From Candidatus Caldilinea saccharophila (GTDB taxonomy: Bacteria > Chloroflexota > Anaerolineae > Caldilineales > Caldilineaceae): 64,000 nt of DNA. Each line of letters begins with the position of its first letter. Position 1 is the first letter of the stretch. The notes beneath the pieces are model-generated. The model worked only from the letters and a program-made list of their open reading frames with translations. It did not search any database and was not told where the DNA came from. The stretch spans positions 124,001 to 188,000 of the forward strand of contig JADJVW010000006.1 of assembly GCA_016710365.1 (NCBI GenBank). Reading direction: 5' to 3'. A program made the position numbers and the translations under genes. Positions 38,547-46,596 of the stretch are shown here, piece after piece.

Positions 38547-38864
38547 GTCGGGCTATCAGCCCGACGTGTCCTGACGTGTCCCGACGTTAATTTTGCTCAG
38601 GTAAGAAGTCACACGCGCCCTCCACAATTATTCTGCATCCCACGAGTATGGTAGAGTGAATCGGTTTTGCTGACATCGTGCGGCTTATGACGCGACGCGA
38701 CTTCCCACCACGCGCCGCCCACCACTGGCTTTGCTCTTCTGTCAGTCAATTCCAACCATCGAACGCGTAACAATGCGCTTATCGTGGAGCACGCTTTGTT
38801 GTCGGGACCACTCTAGAGACAAGCAGGATCAGGAACGTTTGCGCCAGTTTAGGAAGGAGCACTC
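38545..38864. other. Region upstream of the PUFA synthase, with one REP-like element
   Basis: A palindromic GTCGGGCTATCAGCCCGAC unit (38550-38568) with a degenerate continuation (to about 38590) is the same REP type as the array at 62171. The remaining 270 bases hold no gene. No strong -35/-10 pair is evident, so I cannot place the pfa promoter. The pfa1 ribosome site is AAGGAG at 38853-38858. Confidence 0.5.
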
Positions 38865-40493
38865 TTGAACAACGGTTTACCCGTGATCGGGGAATGGGTT
38901 AGCACAGGCGGCGCCGTCTATTTGACGCCCGACCGCTTGCCGGCCGCCATCGCAGCCTACCGCTCGCCTGCTTTCGTGGTGCGCGACGGGCCTGCGGGTT
39001 CTGTAGGCGTTGGCATCGGCGGCGCTGTACAGTCGCCCGCACGTGTAAATGGCGCCAACGGCCTTGATTATCCGTGTCTCGGCATCCTCCCTGCCCTCTA
39101 TCCCGAATGGTTGGGTGACCGGGCTTTTCTCGAAGCTCACGGCCTGCGTTTCCCCTACGTGGCTGGTGCGATGGCGCGCGGCATCGCCTCAGAAGCGCTG
39201 GTCATCGAAATGGCGCGTGGCAGGATGTTGGGCTTTTTTGGCGCGGGCGGGCTAAGCCCGGCGCGCGTCGAACAGGCGCTTGCCGCGCTGCGCGAGACGC
39301 TTGGCGACGCGCTGCCCTGGGGCTGCAATCTGATCCACTCGCCGCAAGAGCCCACGCTGGAGAGCACCGTCGTCGCGCTGTTGCTGCGCTACCAGGTGCG
39401 CCGTGTGGAGGCCTCGGCCTTTATGTCACTCACGACGGCGGTGGTGCGCTATGCTTTTAGCGGCGTCGTACGCGACGGCGCCGGGCAGGTTTACCGCACC
39501 AATCACGTCTTCGCCAAAATCTCACGCCCCGAAGTGGCCCAGCATTTCATGTCACCGCCACCGCAGGCCATGCTCGACGCGTTGGTGCAGGCCGGCGAAC
39601 TGACCGCAGAGGAAGCTGCGCTGGCCCGTTACTTGCCTGTGGCGGAGGACATCACCGTAGAGTCCGATTCAGGCGGACACACCGACAACCGGCCGCTCGG
39701 CTCGCTCTTCCCGACGATCGCCCAGTTGCGCGACGAGCTGAGCGCGCGTTTTGGCTATACGCGCCCGATCCGCGTGGGCGCCGCCGGCGGGTTGGGCACA
39801 CCGGAATCCGTGGCGTCCGCCTTTGCGTTGGGTGCAGCCTATGTGCTCACCGGTTCGGTCAACCAAAGCTGCCGCGAGGCCGGCGTCTCCGACGACGTCA
39901 AGGCAATGCTGGCCCTGGCCGAGCTCGCCGACATGACGATGGCGCCTTCCGCCGACATGTTTGAACTGGGCGTCAAGGTGCAGGTGCTCAAACGAGGCAC
40001 GATGTTTGCCTCCCGCGCCGCCACCCTCTACAGCCTGTACACCCGTTTCCCTTCACTCGAAGCCATCCCGGCCGACGAGTTGGCGCGCATCGAGCAGCAG
40101 ATCTTCCGCCAGCCGGTGGGCGAGGTATGGGAGGATGCACGCCAGTTCTTCGAGGTGCGCGCCCCGCATGAGATCGAACGCGCCGAGCGCGACCCCAAGC
40201 ACAAGATGGCGCTCGTCTTTCGCTCCTATCTGGGACGCTCCAGCCGCTGGCCGATCGACGGCGACAGCAGCCGGCGTCTCGACTATCAAATCTGGTGTGG
40301 CCCGGCCATGGGCGCGTTCAACGCCTGGGTCAAAGGCTCTTTTTTGGAAAAACCGGAAAACCGGACGGTGGTGCAGGTGGCGCGTAACCTTCTCGAAGGC
40401 GCAGCGTATGTCACGCGCGCGTCTCAACTGCGCAGCTACGGCGTCCCGGTTCCTGCGGCAGCTTTCGCCTTTCCGCCGCGACCATTGCAGTAG
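38865..40493 (+). CDS. pfa1: PUFA synthase enoyl reductase Pfa1 (PfaD-like)
   Basis: The 542-residue protein is an FMN-dependent enoyl reductase of the 2-nitropropane-dioxygenase fold, as in PfaD/Pfa1. It has GFFGAGGLSPARVEQAL, the QEPTLESTVVALLLRYQVRRVEASAFM strand, the DSGGHTDNRPLGSLFP motif with GGxxD, and IRVGAAGGLGTPESVASAFALGAAYVLTGSVNQS, the FMN phosphate site. The C-terminal cap ends near PVPAAAFAFPPRP. It reduces enoyl intermediates bound to the ACPs of Pfa2. The start is TTG with AAGGAG at 6-7 bases. It is the first of the three pfa genes and is intact. Confidence 0.92.
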   Translation: MNNGLPVIGEWVSTGGAVYLTPDRLPAAIAAYRSPAFVVRDGPAGSVGVGIGGAVQSPARVNGANGLDYPCLGILPALYPEWLGDRAFLEAHGLRFPYVAGAMARGIASEALVIEMARGRMLGFFGAGGLSPARVEQALAALRETLGDALPWGCNLIHSPQEPTLESTVVALLLRYQVRRVEASAFMSLTTAVVRYAFSGVVRDGAGQVYRTNHVFAKISRPEVAQHFMSPPPQAMLDALVQAGELTAEEAALARYLPVAEDITVESDSGGHTDNRPLGSLFPTIAQLRDELSARFGYTRPIRVGAAGGLGTPESVASAFALGAAYVLTGSVNQSCREAGVSDDVKAMLALAELADMTMAPSADMFELGVKVQVLKRGTMFASRAATLYSLYTRFPSLEAIPADELARIEQQIFRQPVGEVWEDARQFFEVRAPHEIERAERDPKHKMALVFRSYLGRSSRWPIDGDSSRRLDYQIWCGPAMGAFNAWVKGSFLEKPENRTVVQVARNLLEGAAYVTRASQLRSYGVPVPAAAFAFPPRPLQ

Positions 40494-40638
40494 GTCGGGG
40501 TTTTCAGTCTGAAAGCTGTGGCATCCTCCATTCCATCGCCCCAGACAAACTAGAATAAATTGGCAACTATTCGTCCCTCGTCAATGTCGGACGGGATTAA
40601 AAGTGATGCGTCAGGTTCATAAGGACTAAAAACAATCA

Positions 40639-41676
40639 ATGAGTAACCAAAGAGAACACCGTGAGTCTGCCTCCCCAGCCATTGCAGTCGTCGGTGTCAG
40701 TGCACTCTTTCCTGGTTCGAGTGATGTGCGTGGATTTTGGCGCAGCATTCTCGAAGGCCAGGATCAGATCAAAGAAATTCCCTCCAATTATTGGCTGATC
40801 GAGGACTATTACGACCCCGACCCCGCCGCCCCCGATAAAACGTATGGCAAACGCGGCGCTTTTCTCGGTGAAGTGCCTTTCGACGCTATGGCTTACGGCG
40901 TCCCACCCAATGTCGTCCAGCAAACGGACACCAGCCAACTGCTTGGTCTGATCGTGGCGCAGCAAGTGCTGGAGGATGCCGCGGGTGGCGATTTTCAGCA
41001 CCTCGACAAGAGCCGCATCAGCGTCATCCTGGGCGCCACCGGCGCCACGGAACTGGTCGTCCATCTCGGCTCGCGTTTGCAGCGCCCGATCTGGCTCAAC
41101 GCGCTGCGCGCCAATGGCATCCCTGAGGACGAAGCGCAGGCCATCTGCAACCGCATCGCCGATTCCTACGTGCCTTGGACCGAGGCTTCCTTCCCTGGGC
41201 TGCTCGGCAATGTGATCGCCGGACGCATTGCCAACAAGTTTGACCTGGGCGGCACCAACTGTGTCGTCGATGCCGCGTGCGCCAGTTCGCTCTCCGCACT
41301 GGCGATGGGGCTGAGCGAACTCCACCTGCACCAGGCGGACATGGTGATCGTCGGCGGCGTGGACACGCTCAACGACATTCTGATGTATATGTGCTTCAGC
41401 AAAACGCCCGCGCTCTCGGCCAGCGGCGACTGCCGCCCCTTCTCCGACCAGGCGGACGGCACGATCCTGGGCGAAGGGTTGGGAATGTTGGCGTTGCGCC
41501 GGCTGGAGGACGCCGAACGCGACGGCGACCGCATCTACGCTGTGATCCGCGGGCTGGGCTCCAGTTCCGACGGTAAAGGCACCGCCGTCTATGCCCCCAA
41601 AGCCTCCGGACAGGCGCACGCTGCGCCGCGCCTATGCGGTGGCCGGTTATTCGCCGCGCACGGTGGAACTGCTTGA
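40639..41676 (+). CDS. pfa2: Pfa2 PUFA synthase, ketosynthase N-terminal part (frameshifted)
   Basis: This frame encodes most of the ketosynthase: IAVVGVSALFPGSSDVRGFWRSIL, DQIKEIPSNYWLIEDYYDPDP, the nucleophile Cys in VDAACASSLSALAMGL (about residue 214), and GEGLGMLALRRLEDAERDGDR. After about 41612 the frame is wrong. Removing one G joins KASGQ directly to RTLRRAYAVAGY, so the true protein continues at 41612 in the next frame. It is the first piece of the multidomain Pfa2. It should extend acyl chains on the ACPs. A weak AAGGACT lies upstream of the ATG at 40639. Confidence 0.88.
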   Translation: MSNQREHRESASPAIAVVGVSALFPGSSDVRGFWRSILEGQDQIKEIPSNYWLIEDYYDPDPAAPDKTYGKRGAFLGEVPFDAMAYGVPPNVVQQTDTSQLLGLIVAQQVLEDAAGGDFQHLDKSRISVILGATGATELVVHLGSRLQRPIWLNALRANGIPEDEAQAICNRIADSYVPWTEASFPGLLGNVIAGRIANKFDLGGTNCVVDAACASSLSALAMGLSELHLHQADMVIVGGVDTLNDILMYMCFSKTPALSASGDCRPFSDQADGTILGEGLGMLALRRLEDAERDGDRIYAVIRGLGSSSDGKGTAVYAPKASGQAHAAPRLCGGRLFAAHGGTA

Positions 41677-44600
41677 AGCGCACGGCACCGCCACCAAAGC
41701 GGGCGATGCGGCCGAATTCAGCGGCGCCAGCAGCGTCTTTGCCGAAGCCGATCCGGAGAGCAAGCAGTGGTGCGCCATCGGCTCGGTCAAGTCGCAGATC
41801 GGTCACACCAAGGGTGCGGCCGGCGCCGCCTCGCTGATCAAAGCGGTCCTGGCGCTCCATCACAAGGTATTGCCACCCACAATCAAGGTTGAGCGTCCGA
41901 ACCCCAACCTCGCCGTCGAAGAGAGTCCTTTCTATATCAACACGCAGGCGCGTCCGTGGGTCCGTGACGGCAGTCATCCGCGCCGAGCAGGTGTTTCCTC
42001 CTTTGGCTTTGGCGGCAGCAATTTTCACGTTACGCTCGAAGAATATATTGGCCCCGCAGGCCACAAGGACGCGTTCCGTCCCTCGCCGACCGAGTTATTT
42101 CTCATCAGCCGTGACACCGTCCCGGAAATCATCACCGCGGCGCGGCATTTGACCACGGGCTTTGACGATACGGGCGGCTTCCAGTTCCTGGCCCGCTCCA
42201 GCCAATTGACCTTTGAATCTTCCCACCGGTTGCGCCTGGCTATTGTGGCGCGCGATTTCTCCGATCTGCGCGCCAAGCTGGACGCGGCCATCAAGGCGAT
42301 CGAACGCGATGCTGCCGGCGCCCAACAGGCGCCTGGCGGCTGGTTTTACTCGGGCGACAGCACCCCGGCACGCACGAACAAATTGGCCTTTCTGTTTCCG
42401 GGCCAGGGCAGCCAGTATGTGGGGATGGGGGCCGACCTTGCGCTTGCTTTTGACCAGAGCCGCACCGTCTGGGACGAAGCCGCCAATCTGGAATTCGAGC
42501 AAGGGGGCCGTCTGCATGAAGTGGTCTTTCCGCAGCCGGTCTTCACCGAGGCTGACCGGGCCGCACAGGAAACTCGGCTGCGCGCCATCGAGTGGGCGCA
42601 GCCGGCGATAGGCGTGACGAGCCTGAGCCTGCTGACGCTCTTGTCGAAGCTGGGCATCACACCGGATGCGGTCGGCGGCCACAGCTTTGGCGAAGTGACG
42701 GCGTTGCACACAGCCGGCGTGCTCGATCGCAAAGCCTTCTTCTCGATTGCACGCAAGCGCGGCGAATTGATGGCCGAGGCGGCCGCCATGTTCCCCGGTG
42801 CGATGACGGCAATTTCCCATGCCGCGGACGCGGTGGCGTCGTTGATCGCCAATTGGAACACCGGCGTCGTGATTGCCAACCACAATAGCCCCGACCAGGT
42901 GGTCATTTCCGGCATCGAAAGTGCGATTCAGGCGACCGAGGAAAAGCTGCGCGAGGCTGCCATCCGCTTCCAGCGCCTGCCAGTTTCGACCGCCTTCCAC
43001 TCGGCGGTCGTGCGACCGGCGGCTGCACCGTTCCGCGCCTTTCTGGACCACATCACGATCGGCAATCCGCTGGTGCCGGTCTATGCCAACAGCACAGCCG
43101 CCGTTTATTCGAGCGCACCGGACGCTATCCGCGAGACGCTCGCCGGCCAGATTGCCGAGCCGGTGCGCTTTGCCGAACAGATCGAGGCCATGTACGCGGC
43201 AGGCGTACGCACCTTTGTCGAAGTTGGCCCCGGCGCCGTTCTGACGAATCTGGTCAATAGCGCATTGAAGGATCGCCCCCATAACGCCATCGCGCTGGAT
43301 CGCAAGGGACAAAATGGGTTGACCAGTTTGTGGCAAGGGGTGGCGCAACTGGCCGTCGCTGGCGTATCGGCGGCTATGGAGCAGTTGTGGGAAGGCGTCG
43401 CTTCTGGGGATGATCCGCGACTGCGCAAAACGCCCAAACTCGCGGTCAATCTCAGTGGCGTCAATTACGCCAAGCCCTACCCGCCAACCGGCGGCGTTGC
43501 TGGCCTTGCCGCACCCAATCCTTCCCGCAATGGAAATGGGAATTATGCGCCGGCCACTCATCAGCCTGCTGCGCCAGAAAAATCCGCGGTTGAAAATGGC
43601 CGCGCTGCCAGCCATGATTTAGATGCGTCGATTACGCCGCGTTTCACTCAGCCAGTCGCGCCGACGCTGCCGCCCATGACCCCACCACCACCATCACAAC
43701 AACCCGCTGCTCCCGTCGCAGCCCCACCCGCGCCTGTGGCGGCGCCAACGTTGACGTCACCCCTCGCCCCTCGCCCCTCGCCCACACCGATTGCTGCTGC
43801 ACCGGCTGCCCCAACCGCCGCAGCAGGTGACTCGCTCAGCTGGGTCAATGCGCTGCAGAATCTCCAGCAGCAGACCGCCGACGCCCACATGGCTTTCCTG
43901 CGCGTCGCCGAACAGTCGATGCGCAGCCTGGAAGCGATGATTGGGAGAGGCGAGGGGCGAGGAGCGAGTTCGGCGCCCGTGGCCACGTTTAGCCCCGCGC
44001 CGGCTGCCACGCGAGATGAGACCAGGAGAGCAGGAGACCAGGAGACAGCGAGAGAGGGAGACAAGGCAAGCAAAGAGGGTGAGGGAGCGACACTGCCTCC
44101 TGCCCTCCAATCTCTAAATTTTTCAATCTCACCTTCCCTCGAACCGCGAGAAGGAGAGACAGGAAGCGTCGCCGCCCCTCGCCCCTCGCCCCTCGCCCCT
44201 GATCTCCACGCCACCATGATGGCGGTCGTCACCGAGAAGACCGGCTACCCGACCGAGATGCTGGAGCCGGGCATGGCGCTCGACACCGACCTGGGCATCG
44301 ACTCGATCAAGCGTGTGGAGATCCTCGCTGCGATGCGCGAGCGCGTGCCCAGCCTGCCGGAGTTCGACACGAATGTCATGGCCGGACTGCGGACCCTCGG
44401 CGAGATCGTGGCGTACATGGATGCGCAGTTGGGGGGGCAGAGACAAGGAGACCGGGAGACTGGGAGAGGGGGAGAGGGGGAGACCTCTACCGCCCCGCGC
44501 CCCGCGCCCCGCGCCCCTGATCTCCACGCCACGATGATGGCGGTCGTCACCGAAAAGACCGGCTACCCGACCGAGATGCTGGAGCCGGGCATGGCGCTCG

Positions 44601-45166
44601 ACACTGATCTGGGCATCGACTCGATCAAGCGCGTGGAGATTCTCGCTGCGATGCGCGAGCGCGTGCCCAGCCTGCCGGAGTTCGACACGACGGTGATGGC
44701 CGGATTGCGCACGCTCGGCGAGATCGTGGCGTACATGGACGCGCAGCTTGGGGGCGCGGGAAGACAAGGAGACCAGGAGACAAGGAGACAAAAAGAGGGG
44801 GAGACAGGGAGCGTCGCCGCCCCTCGCCCCTCGCCCCTCGCCCCTGATCTCCACGCCACCATGATGGCGGTCGTCACCGAGAAGACCGGCTACCCGACCG
44901 GAGATGCTGGAGCCGGGCATGGCGCTCGACACCGACCTGGGCATCGACTCGATCAAGCGTGTGGAGATTCTGGCCGCGGTGCGAGCGTGTGCCCAGCCTG
45001 CCGGAGTTCGACACGAATGTCATGGCCGGACTCGGGCCCCTCGGCGAGATTGTGGCGTACATGGACGCGCAGCTTGGGGGCGGGGAAGACAAGGAGAGGG
45101 GAGAGACAGGAAGCGTCGCCGCCCCTCGCCCTCGCCCCCTCGACCCTGATCTCCACGCCACCATGA
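41591..45166 (+). CDS. pfa2: Pfa2, rest of KS, malonyl transferase and first ACPs (frameshifted)
   Basis: This frame finishes the KS (ELLEAHGTATKAGDA, IGSVKSQIGHTKGAAGAAS). It then has a malonyl-CoA transferase (LAFLFPGQGSQYVGMGADL, GGHSFGEVTALH with the nucleophile Ser, FHSAVVRPAAAPF with the partner His) and a 250-residue Pro/Ala-rich linker made partly of heptamer repeats. Then come ACP1 (44201-44438), ACP2 (44519-44755) and the beginning of ACP3. Each ACP carries LGIDSIKRVEIL with the phosphopantetheine Ser. The first 7-8 codons are out of frame. The frame breaks at 44900 (one extra G relative to the other ACP copies), so the listed end is not a real C-terminus. Confidence 0.88.
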   Translation: MPPKPPDRRTLRRAYAVAGYSPRTVELLEAHGTATKAGDAAEFSGASSVFAEADPESKQWCAIGSVKSQIGHTKGAAGAASLIKAVLALHHKVLPPTIKVERPNPNLAVEESPFYINTQARPWVRDGSHPRRAGVSSFGFGGSNFHVTLEEYIGPAGHKDAFRPSPTELFLISRDTVPEIITAARHLTTGFDDTGGFQFLARSSQLTFESSHRLRLAIVARDFSDLRAKLDAAIKAIERDAAGAQQAPGGWFYSGDSTPARTNKLAFLFPGQGSQYVGMGADLALAFDQSRTVWDEAANLEFEQGGRLHEVVFPQPVFTEADRAAQETRLRAIEWAQPAIGVTSLSLLTLLSKLGITPDAVGGHSFGEVTALHTAGVLDRKAFFSIARKRGELMAEAAAMFPGAMTAISHAADAVASLIANWNTGVVIANHNSPDQVVISGIESAIQATEEKLREAAIRFQRLPVSTAFHSAVVRPAAAPFRAFLDHITIGNPLVPVYANSTAAVYSSAPDAIRETLAGQIAEPVRFAEQIEAMYAAGVRTFVEVGPGAVLTNLVNSALKDRPHNAIALDRKGQNGLTSLWQGVAQLAVAGVSAAMEQLWEGVASGDDPRLRKTPKLAVNLSGVNYAKPYPPTGGVAGLAAPNPSRNGNGNYAPATHQPAAPEKSAVENGRAASHDLDASITPRFTQPVAPTLPPMTPPPPSQQPAAPVAAPPAPVAAPTLTSPLAPRPSPTPIAAAPAAPTAAAGDSLSWVNALQNLQQQTADAHMAFLRVAEQSMRSLEAMIGRGEGRGASSAPVATFSPAPAATRDETRRAGDQETAREGDKASKEGEGATLPPALQSLNFSISPSLEPREGETGSVAAPRPSPLAPDLHATMMAVVTEKTGYPTEMLEPGMALDTDLGIDSIKRVEILAAMRERVPSLPEFDTNVMAGLRTLGEIVAYMDAQLGGQRQGDRETGRGGEGETSTAPRPAPRAPDLHATMMAVVTEKTGYPTEMLEPGMALDTDLGIDSIKRVEILAAMRERVPSLPEFDTTVMAGLRTLGEIVAYMDAQLGGAGRQGDQETRRQKEGETGSVAAPRPSPLAPDLHATMMAVVTEKTGYPTGDAGAGHGARHRPGHRLDQACGDSGRGASVCPACRSSTRMSWPDSGPSARLWRTWTRSLGAGKTRRGERQEASPPLALAPSTLISTPP
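43760..43783 (+). repeat. CGCCCCT heptamer tract in the Pfa2 linker
   Basis: Three tandem CCCCTCG heptamers encode PLAPRPSP in the Pro-rich linker between MAT and ACP1. A reverse-complement copy (GGCGAGGGGCGAGG) lies at 43945-43968, and a purine tract GGAGACCAGGAGAC-type at 44010-44090. Confidence 0.85.
44174..44200 (+). repeat. CGCCCCT tract directly before ACP1
   Basis: Nearly four heptamers encode APRPSPLAP just before DLHATMMAVV, the start of ACP1. The same arrangement, purine tract then CGCCCCT or CGCCCCG tract then GATCTCCACGCC, recurs before ACP2 (44440-44518), ACP3 (44757-44845) and ACP4 (45070-45147), and a further copy follows ACP4 (45383-45461). Confidence 0.88.
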
Positions 45167-45381
45167 TGGCGGTCGTCACCGAAAAGACCGGCTATCCGAC
45201 CGAGATGCTGGAGCCGGGCATGGCGCTCGACACCGACCTGGGCATCGACTCGATCAAGCGTGTGGAGATTCTGGCTGCGGTGCGCGAGCGTGTGCCCAGC
45301 CTGCCGGAGTTTGACACGACGGTGATGGCCGGATTGCGCACGCTGGGCGAGATCGTGGCGTACATGGACAGCCAGCTTGGC
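44201..45381 (+). repeat. Four nearly identical tandem ACP units
   Basis: Units start at 44201, 44519, 44846 and 45148 (spacings 318, 327 and 302 bases). Each begins GATCTCCACGCC and encodes about 79 residues with GIDSIKR. The coding parts are almost the same at the DNA level, while the linkers between them are variable purine-rich (GGAGAC) and CGCCCCT tracts. Unit 3 has one extra G (44900) and lacks two bases (about 44984). The near identity points to recent duplication or gene conversion and also makes assembly error likely here. Confidence 0.9.
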
Positions 45382-46596
45382 GGGGAGAGACAAGGAGACC
45401 AGGAGACTGGGAGAGGAGGAGAGGGGGAGACCGCTCCTCGCCCCTCGCCCCTCGCCCCTGCTCCCATCCGCCGCTATGTGCTGGAGATGACGCCCCAGCC
45501 TTCGCCCGGCCTGGCGCCGCCTTTCCTCGTTGATGGGACACCAGTCTACATCACCGACGACGGCGCCGGGATTGCAGCGCTGCTGGCCGAACGCCTGGCG
45601 CGGGCCGGCGCGCAGGTGAGTGTCACCACGACGGCGCCCACAGACGCACGGGCTGTGATCTGCCTGGCCGGTTTGCGTACGGTGCAAGATAGCGATACCG
45701 CGCTGGCTGCCAACGCTGAGGCGTTCCAGATTGCCACAACTCTCGCGGCCGGCATGGAAGCGGATGGCGGTCTCTTTGTCGCCGTGCAGGACACCGGCGG
45801 CGACTTTGGGCTGCACACCCAGAATGGCGAACGCGCCTGGCTCGGTGGCCTCTCCGGGCTGGCCAAGACCGCGGCTCAGGAGTGGCCCAAAGCTGTCGTG
45901 CGCACCATCGATCTGGCGACGACCCACCTGACGCCAGCCGCCGCCGCCGACCGCCTTGCCCACGAACTGCTGACCGGCGCCGCCGATCGCGAGATCGGGC
46001 TGACCGCCGATGGCAAACGGTACGCCTTTGTCTCGGCCGAACGCAAAGCGACCGGTGGCGCCGAAGTCGTCACGCCGGATGCCGTCATCGTGGTCTCCGG
46101 CGGCGGGCGCGGTGTCACGGCCGCGGCGGTCATCGAACTGGCCCGCAGCGCCCAGCCGCGCATCGCCTTACTCGGTCGCTCCGTGCTCGAAGAAGAACCG
46201 GTCGCGTTGAAGACCATCACCGACGACGCCGGGTTGAAGAAGGCGCTGCTGGCTGCGGCCCAGGCCAATGGTGAACGCCTGACTCCGCGCGATCTGGGCG
46301 CCGCCACCGACCGGATTCTGGCCGCGCGTGAAATCCGCGCCACGCTGCAGCAGTTGCACGCGGCCGGCGCCGAAGCGATCTATCTTTCCTGCGACATCAC
46401 CGACCCGGCAGCGACCGCGGCCGCGCTGGACCAGGTGCGCGCCCAGTGGGGGCCGATCACCGGCATCGTCCACGGCGCGGGCGTGCTGGCCGACAAGCGC
46501 CTGGCCGAAAAGAGCGGCGACGATTTCCAGCGTGTCTTTGGCACGAAGATCGGCGGCCTGCGCACGTTGTTGGCCGCCACGCCGCCGATCCACTAA
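44959..46596 (+). CDS. pfa2: Pfa2, end of ACP3, ACP4 and ketoreductase (frameshifted)
   Basis: From about 44985 this frame is the true continuation: the end of ACP3, all of ACP4 (to about 45381), then a ketoreductase domain. The KR has VIVVSGGGRGVTAAAVIELARSAQPRIALLGRS, the NADPH loop, and GPITGIVHGAGVLADKRLAEKSGDDFQRVFGTKIGG. The first 8 or so codons are out of frame. The frame stops at TAA (46594-46596) in the middle of the KR. An extra base is missing or gained near 46592, and the KR continues LNVICLFSSVA in another frame. KR should reduce the beta-keto group with NADPH. Confidence 0.85.
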   Translation: MWRFWPRCERVPSLPEFDTNVMAGLGPLGEIVAYMDAQLGGGEDKERGETGSVAAPRPRPLDPDLHATMMAVVTEKTGYPTEMLEPGMALDTDLGIDSIKRVEILAAVRERVPSLPEFDTTVMAGLRTLGEIVAYMDSQLGGERQGDQETGRGGEGETAPRPSPLAPAPIRRYVLEMTPQPSPGLAPPFLVDGTPVYITDDGAGIAALLAERLARAGAQVSVTTTAPTDARAVICLAGLRTVQDSDTALAANAEAFQIATTLAAGMEADGGLFVAVQDTGGDFGLHTQNGERAWLGGLSGLAKTAAQEWPKAVVRTIDLATTHLTPAAAADRLAHELLTGAADREIGLTADGKRYAFVSAERKATGGAEVVTPDAVIVVSGGGRGVTAAAVIELARSAQPRIALLGRSVLEEEPVALKTITDDAGLKKALLAAAQANGERLTPRDLGAATDRILAAREIRATLQQLHAAGAEAIYLSCDITDPAATAAALDQVRAQWGPITGIVHGAGVLADKRLAEKSGDDFQRVFGTKIGGLRTLLAATPPIH

